Shown: in pieces, positions 7,567 through 12,133 of the stretch
Layout: every line of letters starts with the position of its first letter
Position numbering within the stretch: position 1 is the first letter of the stretch
DNA from: an uncultured Megamonas sp.
GTDB lineage: Bacteria > Bacillota > Negativicutes > Selenomonadales > Selenomonadaceae
Assembly: GCA_900554895.1 (NCBI GenBank)
Contig: USIX01000058.1
Span: 1 to 12,133, forward strand
Length of the DNA: 12,133 nt
Direction: 5' to 3'
Notes under the pieces: model-generated
Databases searched by the model: none
Seen by the model: the letters and a program-made list of their open reading frames with translations, nothing else
What the model was told of the DNA's origin: nothing
Made by a program: the position numbers and the translations under genes

Positions 7567-7854
7567 TTATGCAATTATCTGTTGCCACTGGGCACGTTCC
7601 GGCTGAGCAAATAGTGCTTCAAACTGCGGAACAATTTTCTGGAAATGCGCTGATTTGCTGTGTTTATCGAGTGCTTCCTTATCTTGCCACTGTTCAATAA
7701 TCAAATGAACGCGTGCGTCATCATCTGATTGGAAAGAATTATAGCCCAGACAGCCTTCTTCTTTACGGGAAGCTTGTACGAGCTCTTTTACCAGTTCCTG
7801 ATATTTTTCAATACATTCCGGTTTAATCGTATGAGTAACAACAATAGCAAACAT
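7567..7854 (-). CDS. Putative quinol monooxygenase, ABM domain (YgiN-like)
   Basis: A single-domain protein of 95 residues, the usual length for the antibiotic biosynthesis monooxygenase (ABM) fold, a dimeric ferredoxin-like alpha/beta barrel. Typical family features are the first strand MFAIVVTHTIKPE (1-13), the helix EKYQELVKELVQASRKEEGC (16-35), GYNSFQ (37-42), the central strand with LIIEQW (51-56), and DKHSKSAHFQKIVP (63-76), whose His is common in the family. Members include YgiN-type quinol monooxygenases and enzymes that act without cofactor, but many are uncharacterised, so the substrate is unknown. The ATG is well supported by GAGGAGG ending about 7 bases upstream. It stands alone, convergent with the Hsp70 operon, with terminators on both sides. 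Possibly related to redox or quinone stress; inference only. Confidence 0.85.
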   Translation of the reverse strand: MFAIVVTHTIKPECIEKYQELVKELVQASRKEEGCLGYNSFQSDDDARVHLIIEQWQDKEALDKHSKSAHFQKIVPQFEALFAQPERAQWQQIIA

Positions 7855-7887
7855 GGTTACCCCTCCTCTAAATTTATTGACATTTAA

Positions 7888-7916
7888 AGTTTAATACATG
7901 AAGCATTTGCTGGCAA
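7888..7916 (-). promoter_or_regulatory. Candidate promoter of the ABM gene
   Basis: On the minus strand TTGCCA (7916-7911), a 17-base spacer and TAAACT (7893-7888) match the -35/-10 consensus at five and four of six positions. It lies 34 bases before the start codon and downstream of the purD terminator, fitting an independent transcript. Confidence 0.4.
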
Positions 7917-7963
7917 ATACTTATTTTCAATTTTTGTCATGCCCGATAAACATTTCGTCAGAT

Positions 7964-8003
7964 AAAAAACAGCAGAAACCGTTTATAGCTTCTGCTGTTT
8001 TTT
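7964..8003. terminator. Terminator of the purine operon after purD
   Basis: AAAAAACAGCAGAA (7964-7977) and TTCTGCTGTTTTTT (7990-8003) form a perfect 14-bp stem with a 12-base loop and A/T runs on both sides. It starts directly beyond the purD stop codon and can act in both directions. Confidence 0.9.
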
Positions 8004-8004
8004 A

Positions 8005-9276
8005 TTATTTGCGATTGAAAGCACGATGTGCGATATCTTTTCTGTAATATACATTATCAAAATGGATTAAGTCAATGTTCTGATAAACTTTATCCACAGC
8101 CGATTTAATATCGTCGCCGATATCGACAACGCCGAGCACACGGCCGCCGCTAGTTACGATTTTACCGTCTTTTTGCGCTGTTCCTGCATGGAATACGAGC
8201 AGTCCGGCATCTTTGGCTTTACCAAGGCCTGTAATTTCATCACCTTTATTGTATTTTGCCGGATAACCGCCGGCACTCATAACGACACATACGGCAGCTT
8301 TATCGCTCCATTTGATTTCAATATCCTTTAAGGTGCCGTTAATGCAGGAGAGCATGATTTCGCCCAAGTCGCTTTCCAGAAGCGGCAGCACTACCTGTGT
8401 TTCTGGGTCGCCGAAGCGGGCGTTGAATTCTACGACTTTCGGACCTTCACTTGTAATCATAAGACCGGCATACAGACAGCCTTTGTATTCATGGCCTTCC
8501 TGCCGCATGGCATTTACTACAGGTTCAAGAATTTCCGTCTGTACACGCTGCATGATTTCCGGTGTAACAACCGGTGCCGGTGCGTATGTGCCCATGCCGC
8601 CTGTGTTAGGACCTTTATCGCCGTCGAAAGCACGTTTATGGTCCTGCGACGGTATCATAGGTACAATCGTTTTTCCGTCAGTAAATGCCAGTACGGAAGC
8701 TTCTTCGCCTTCCATGAATTCTTCGACAACGACGCTGTTTCCGGCGGAGCCGAATGCTTTGTCACACATGATTTCATCTACGGCATCGAGTGCCTGAGAA
8801 AGTGTTTCCGCTACGATTACGCCTTTACCGGCTGCCAGCCCGTCCGCTTTGATTACAATCGGTGCGCCCTGTTCTGTTATATATTCTTTAGCTTTATCGG
8901 CTTCAGTGAATACTTCATATTTTGCCGTAGGAATGTTGTATTTTTTCATAATCGCTTTAGAAAACGACTTTGAACCTTCGAGCTGTGCAGCACTTTTTTG
9001 CGGGCCGAATGCCAAAATGCCGGCTTTCGCTATATCGTCGACAATACCGTTTGTTAGCGGAACTTCCGGACCGACAACGACCATACCGATGTTTTTTTCC
9101 TGTGCCAGTTTTACTAAAGCTGCGTTGTCTTCTACTGACCCCGGTATGCACTGCGCTATTTCTTCCATACCCGGATTGCCCGGTACGGCATATATTTTGT
9201 CTGCAATTTTACTCTGAGCCAATTTCCAAGCCAATGTATGTTCACGGCCGCCGCCGCCGATAACTAAAATATTCAC
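8005..9276 (-). CDS. purD: Phosphoribosylamine-glycine ligase (GAR synthetase)
   Basis: Joins phosphoribosylamine and glycine using ATP, the second step of de novo purine synthesis, in the cytoplasm. The 423-residue product (E. coli PurD is 429) has the N-terminal GGGGREHTLAWKL (7-19), the ATP-grasp loop KADGLAAGKGV (143-153), GPNTGGMGTYAP (222-233) and the metal/ATP segment EFNARFGDPETQ (283-294), in the usual order. I chose the GTG at 9276-9274 because AAAGGAGGA ends a few bases upstream and translation from it gives the standard MNILVIGGGG start; the frame runs 13 codons further upstream without homology. Last gene of the purine operon. It is preceded by a terminator-like hairpin after purH, so its expression may be lower than, or conditional on, that of the upstream genes. 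Confidence 0.98.
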   Translation of the reverse strand: MNILVIGGGGREHTLAWKLAQSKIADKIYAVPGNPGMEEIAQCIPGSVEDNAALVKLAQEKNIGMVVVGPEVPLTNGIVDDIAKAGILAFGPQKSAAQLEGSKSFSKAIMKKYNIPTAKYEVFTEADKAKEYITEQGAPIVIKADGLAAGKGVIVAETLSQALDAVDEIMCDKAFGSAGNSVVVEEFMEGEEASVLAFTDGKTIVPMIPSQDHKRAFDGDKGPNTGGMGTYAPAPVVTPEIMQRVQTEILEPVVNAMRQEGHEYKGCLYAGLMITSEGPKVVEFNARFGDPETQVVLPLLESDLGEIMLSCINGTLKDIEIKWSDKAAVCVVMSAGGYPAKYNKGDEITGLGKAKDAGLLVFHAGTAQKDGKIVTSGGRVLGVVDIGDDIKSAVDKVYQNIDLIHFDNVYYRKDIAHRAFNRK

Positions 9277-9297
9277 GAAAAATCCTCCTTTAATTTT

Positions 9298-9347
9298 AAA
9301 GAAAAGAAAGCGCACTTAATTAGTGCGTATAGCAGATATAAGTGCGC
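9298..9347 (-). terminator. Intra-operon terminator or attenuator between purH and purD
   Basis: Read on the minus strand, GCGCACTTA (9347-9339) and TAAGTGCGC (9318-9310) form a perfect 9-bp stem followed by TTTCTTTTCTTT (9309-9298), a classic terminator layout ten bases after the purH stop. Inside the loop a second CGCACT (9327-9322) can pair with the same right arm in a smaller 6-bp hairpin. Both folds keep the T-rich tail, so either could terminate. There is little room for a promoter before purD (start 9276), so purD probably depends on read-through. Confidence 0.65.
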
Positions 9348-9357
9348 CGATTTATTA

Positions 9358-9951
9358 TTATTTATTTAACTGCTGAGCAAGATATGCCTGAATACAGTCA
9401 TCATAATGAGCCGTATGGTCAAATGCTTCCTGCGCGAGCTGCATACGGAATTTACCGGTAGTGCAGCCGTCTTTAGCCACCATTTCAGCAATTTCATCAT
9501 AATGAGCCGGATTTACTACAACCGTAACAAATTTGAAATTTTTAGCAGCAGCACGAATCATTGCAGGTCCGCCGATATCGATATTTTCCACAGCTTCAGC
9601 TAAAGTTACGTCCGGTTTGGCGATTGTTTCGCGGAACGGATATAAATTTACTACAACCAAATCAATCGGCTGAATGTGGAATTTCTGCATCTGTGCCTGA
9701 TGACTCTGATTATCGCGTACTGCCAGAATTCCGCCGTGAATGTACGGATTTAAAGTTTTTACACGACCATCCATGATTTCCGGGAATTTTGTTACATCGC
9801 TGACATATGTTACAGGAATACCAGCATCAGCAATGGCGTGCATTGTTCCGCCGGTAGAGATGATTTCTACGCCGGCTTCATGCAGTCTGCGAGCAAATTC
9901 CACAATACCGGTTTTATCGGATACGCTTAATAAGGCTCTTTTTATAGGCAT
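9358..9951 (-). CDS. purH: Stand-alone IMP cyclohydrolase (N-terminal domain of PurH only)
   Basis: Closes the ring of FAICAR to make IMP, the last step of purine synthesis. The 197 residues correspond to the cyclohydrolase domain of PurH: SVSDKTG (9-15), STGGT (32-36), [20 protein letters not shown] (56-75), VVVNLYPF (99-106), [15 protein letters not shown] (124-138) and the closing [10 protein letters not shown] (176-185). Lys65, Tyr104, Asp125 and Lys137 match the catalytic residues known from human ATIC. Ordinary PurH has about 510 residues, with an AICAR formyltransferase domain following; here the protein ends cleanly at the domain border, and the 81 bases to purD hold a hairpin, not decayed coding sequence. 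So this is a separate domain gene, not a frameshift. AAAGGAGGC upstream fixes the ATG at 9951. Stand-alone cyclohydrolases are known in some bacteria and archaea (called PurJ by some authors). The formyltransferase must be encoded elsewhere. Confidence 0.95.
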   Translation of the reverse strand: MPIKRALLSVSDKTGIVEFARRLHEAGVEIISTGGTMHAIADAGIPVTYVSDVTKFPEIMDGRVKTLNPYIHGGILAVRDNQSHQAQMQKFHIQPIDLVVVNLYPFRETIAKPDVTLAEAVENIDIGGPAMIRAAAKNFKFVTVVVNPAHYDEIAEMVAKDGCTTGKFRMQLAQEAFDHTAHYDDCIQAYLAQQLNK

Positions 9952-9973
9952 AATAAAGCCTCCTTTTATATTA

Positions 9974-10585
9974 TTAATCATCAATCGTTACATGACGACC
10001 GTTTACGTGAATTTTTCCTGCTAAATACAATTCTATGACTTTCGGATAAATTATATGTTCCTGTTCTAGTACGCGTGCCGCCAGTGTTTCTTCCGTATCA
10101 TCATCAAGCACCGGAACGGCTTTCTGCATGATAATCGGACCGCTGTCCATGCCTTCATCGACAAAATGCACCGTGCAGCCGGAAACTTTCACGCCGTAAG
10201 CCAGTACATCGCGGTGTGCGTGAGCTCCGCCGAATGACGGCAGAAGCGAAGGATGAATATTCATAATGCAGTTTTTGAATTCATTGACGAAGTACGGACT
10301 CAAAATACGCATAAAACCTGCCAAAATAACAAGCGTTACGCCGTGTTTTTTGAGCTCATCCACGAGTTTATGTTCAAATTCATCTCTGTCTGCACATTGT
10401 TTACGGTCAATGCAGATTGCCGGAATACCGGCTTTTTTAGCACGCTCAAGTGCCATTACATTCGGTTTATCCGTAAGCACTACGCCGATTTTAGCTTTAA
10501 TCTGTCCCGCCGCTACGGCATCAATTATCGACTGTAAATCACTGCCGCGACCGGAAGCAAGAACGCCGAGTACAGCATTATTCAT
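9974..10585 (-). CDS. purN: Phosphoribosylglycinamide formyltransferase (GAR transformylase)
   Basis: Transfers a formyl group from 10-formyltetrahydrofolate to GAR, the third step of purine synthesis. 203 residues, a normal length. The phosphate-binding start [11 protein letters not shown] (8-18) and the catalytic block [12 protein letters not shown] (109-120) through DEGMDSGP (143-150) are intact; Asn109, His111 and Asp147 correspond to the catalytic Asn, His and Asp of E. coli PurN. The ATG overlaps the end of purM by 8 bases (ATGAATAA) and has only a weak ribosome binding site (AAAGGCGG), which suggests translation coupled to purM. The purH start lies 22 bases after its stop. Confidence 0.98.
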   Translation of the reverse strand: MNNAVLGVLASGRGSDLQSIIDAVAAGQIKAKIGVVLTDKPNVMALERAKKAGIPAICIDRKQCADRDEFEHKLVDELKKHGVTLVILAGFMRILSPYFVNEFKNCIMNIHPSLLPSFGGAHAHRDVLAYGVKVSGCTVHFVDEGMDSGPIIMQKAVPVLDDDTEETLAARVLEQEHIIYPKVIELYLAGKIHVNGRHVTIDD

Positions 10586-11645
10586 TAAAAACGCCGCCTT
10601 TTACTTCAACTGTCTGGTTACCTTCAACAACTTCGCCGATGATATAGGATTTTTCACCTTTAACGGCAAGGTCAGCCTGAATAGCTTTCGCATCCTGTGC
10701 CGATACGAGCAAAATCATGCCGATACCCATGTTGAATACGCGGTACATTTCATGCCAGTCGACATTGCCCCAGTTCTGCAGGAGTTTAAAGATTGCAGGC
10801 ATTTCCCATGCGTCGGCGTCTACCGTTACGCCCGTGCCTTCCGGCAGAATACGGGAAATATTTTCATAGAAGCCGCCGCCCGTTACATGAACCATGCCGT
10901 GAATATCGTATTTTTCAATGAGAGGCAAGCATACGCGAGGATATAAGCGGGTCGGTGTCAAAAGTTCTTCGCCGAGTGTTTTATCGCCAAGTTCAGGGAA
11001 TTTTTCACTGCCGTCAAAACCTTTTACATCAAAGCAGATTTTACGGACTAAAGAATAACCGTTGGAGTGAACGCCGCTGGACGGAATGCCGAGGAGTACA
11101 TCGCCTGCTTTGATTTTGTCGCCGGTGATGATTTTAGCTTTATCAACTGCGCCGACTGCAAAACCGGCAATATCGTATTCGCCGTCCGCATAGAAACCGG
11201 CCATTTCAGCAGTTTCGCCGCCGATTAAGGCACAGCCGGATTCCTTGCAGGCATTTGCTACGCCTTTTACTACCGTTGCTACCTGCTCTGGTTTTAATTT
11301 GCCGACTGCCAGGTAATCCAGGAAAAACAACGGTTCCGCTCCCTGAACGAGAATATCGTTTACGCACATGGCAACTGCGTCCTGACCGATAGTATCATGT
11401 TTATCAAGCATGAAGGCGAGACGCAGTTTCGTGCCGACACCGTCTGTGCCGGATACGAGCACCGGTTCTTTATATTTACCGCTATTTAAAGCGAATAAAC
11501 CGCCAAAGCCGCCTAAATCTCCCAAAACTTCCGGACGATACGTCGCTTTTACGCTGTCTTTTATCAGTTTCACGGAATAATTTCCTGCATCGATATCCAC
11601 GCCGGAATCACGATAGGTAAGATTTGTCTGTTTATTTTCAGCCAT
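10578..11645 (-). CDS. purM: Phosphoribosylformylglycinamidine cyclo-ligase (AIR synthetase)
   Basis: Uses ATP to close FGAM into aminoimidazole ribonucleotide (AIR), the fifth step of purine synthesis. 355 residues against 345 in E. coli. Seen in order: the glycine-rich [12 protein letters not shown] (11-22), SGTDGVGTK (65-73), [20 protein letters not shown] (91-110), [10 protein letters not shown] (141-150), [14 protein letters not shown] (186-199) and the C-terminal [11 protein letters not shown]. The ATG at 11645 was chosen because GGAGG ends six bases before it and it starts the usual PurM alignment; the frame stays open 19 codons further, overlapping the purF end, without support. The gap after purF is 19 bases and the gene overlaps purN by 8 bases, all in one operon. 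Confidence 0.98.
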   Translation of the reverse strand: MAENKQTNLTYRDSGVDIDAGNYSVKLIKDSVKATYRPEVLGDLGGFGGLFALNSGKYKEPVLVSGTDGVGTKLRLAFMLDKHDTIGQDAVAMCVNDILVQGAEPLFFLDYLAVGKLKPEQVATVVKGVANACKESGCALIGGETAEMAGFYADGEYDIAGFAVGAVDKAKIITGDKIKAGDVLLGIPSSGVHSNGYSLVRKICFDVKGFDGSEKFPELGDKTLGEELLTPTRLYPRVCLPLIEKYDIHGMVHVTGGGFYENISRILPEGTGVTVDADAWEMPAIFKLLQNWGNVDWHEMYRVFNMGIGMILLVSAQDAKAIQADLAVKGEKSYIIGEVVEGNQTVEVKGGVFNE

Positions 11646-11664
11646 TTTTGACCTCCGAAGTTTA

Positions 11665-12133
11665 TTATTTACCGCGCTGTTCAAATACGTACTTATCAGC
11701 ACCTGTTACAGTTTCTTTTGACATTTCAATAGGATATGCGTTATTAAAGCAAGCATAGCACATATCATCTGGATTTGCCGTAGTAAGTGAAGCCTTGAGT
11801 CCTTCGAGCGACAAGAAGTGTAATGAATCCGCTCCGATATATTCGCGGATTTCCTCTACTGATTTAGTTGCCGCAATCAGTTCTTTGCGTACGGAAGTAT
11901 CAATACCGTAATAGCAAGGATAGCCGATTGGCGGAGAACTTACGCACATATGCACTTCTTTAGCGCCGGCTTTGCGCAGCATTTTTACGATTTTACCGCT
12001 TGTTGTGCCGCGCACAATGGAATCGTCCACCATGATTACTGATTTGCCTGCTACGGCTTCCCGAATTGCATTGAGTTTTAAACGTACAGCCGTGTCGCGT
12101 TTTTTCTGCGTCGGTTGAATAAAAGTATACTTC
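11665..12133 (-). CDS. purF: Amidophosphoribosyltransferase, C-terminal part (5' end outside the window)
   Basis: Transfers the glutamine amide nitrogen to PRPP to make phosphoribosylamine, the first committed step of purine synthesis and usually feedback-inhibited by purine nucleotides. Only the last 155 residues are present; the frame is open to the window edge, and an ATG at 12033 is internal. Visible are [20 protein letters not shown] near the edge, the PRPP-binding loop [14 protein letters not shown] just after it, and [14 protein letters not shown]. The Cys of YPCYYG and the CxxC in MCYACF correspond to iron-sulfur cluster ligands of the Bacillus subtilis type of PurF, so this is probably the [4Fe-4S], oxygen-sensitive form, fitting an anaerobe. 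The N-terminal glutaminase domain, including the Cys nucleophile, is not visible. Confidence 0.97.
   Translation of the reverse strand, partial: KYTFIQPTQKKRDTAVRLKLNAIREAVAGKSVIMVDDSIVRGTTSGKIVKMLRKAGAKEVHMCVSSPPIGYPCYYGIDTSVRKELIAATKSVEEIREYIGADSLHFLSLEGLKASLTTANPDDMCYACFNNAYPIEMSKETVTGADKYVFEQRGK

Noticed and set aside
8312..8973. Overlapping open frames of about 160 codons on the plus strand inside purD.
   Set aside because: They are antisense to a highly conserved gene, and their products are low-complexity shadows of purD codons.
9277..9315. Longer PurD start upstream of the GTG.
   Set aside because: The extra 13 residues run through the ribosome binding site and the terminator tail; the GTG gives the standard PurD N-terminus.
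11646..11702. Possible longer N-terminus of PurM.
   Set aside because: The extension overlaps the purF end and lacks PurM homology; the ATG at 11645 has a well-placed ribosome binding site.
1..12133. tRNA, rRNA, insertion sequence or phage attachment site.
   Set aside because: No cloverleaf-like gene, transposase-like protein, terminal inverted repeats or target duplication was seen on either strand.

Overview
The window looks like chromosomal DNA of a low-to-moderate GC member of the Firmicutes (Bacillota). The signs are strong AGGAGG-type ribosome binding sites before most genes, tight operons, hairpin-plus-T-tract terminators, and the end of a purine operon in the Bacillus-like order purF-purM-purN-purH-purD. 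A Negativicutes anaerobe (Veillonella/Megamonas/Selenomonas relatives) is my best guess, but that is recognition by feel and not proven by the sequence.

Left part, plus strand (1-7512). It starts inside a superfamily II helicase with a C-terminal DUF3427-type region, whose N-terminus lies outside the window, and which is closed by an intrinsic terminator. A 185-base spacer with a promoter-like stretch and palindromes follows. Then comes a tight three-gene operon: a metallo-beta-lactamase-fold protein resembling the beta-CASP nuclease family, a coiled-coil protein whose C-terminus looks like the GrpE head, and a 955-residue Hsp70 (DnaK)-like protein with a helical C-terminal region instead of the usual lid. 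The GrpE-like and Hsp70-like genes overlap by 8 bases. This looks like a dedicated, non-housekeeping chaperone pair coupled to a possible nuclease. It is the least ordinary part of the window and the best candidate for an undescribed system.

Middle (7513-8004). A two-way terminator separates the chaperone operon from a convergent small antibiotic-biosynthesis-monooxygenase (ABM) domain gene, which has its own weak promoter. The 150-base spacer behind that gene also holds the purine operon terminator.

Right part, minus strand (8005-12133). The last five purine genes are transcribed right to left: purF (3' part only), purM, purN, a short purH and purD. They supply PRPP amidotransferase, AIR synthetase, GAR formyltransferase, IMP cyclohydrolase and GAR synthetase. 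Two points stand out. The purH gene encodes only the IMP cyclohydrolase domain, so AICAR formyltransferase must be supplied elsewhere. A good intrinsic terminator sits between purH and purD inside the operon.
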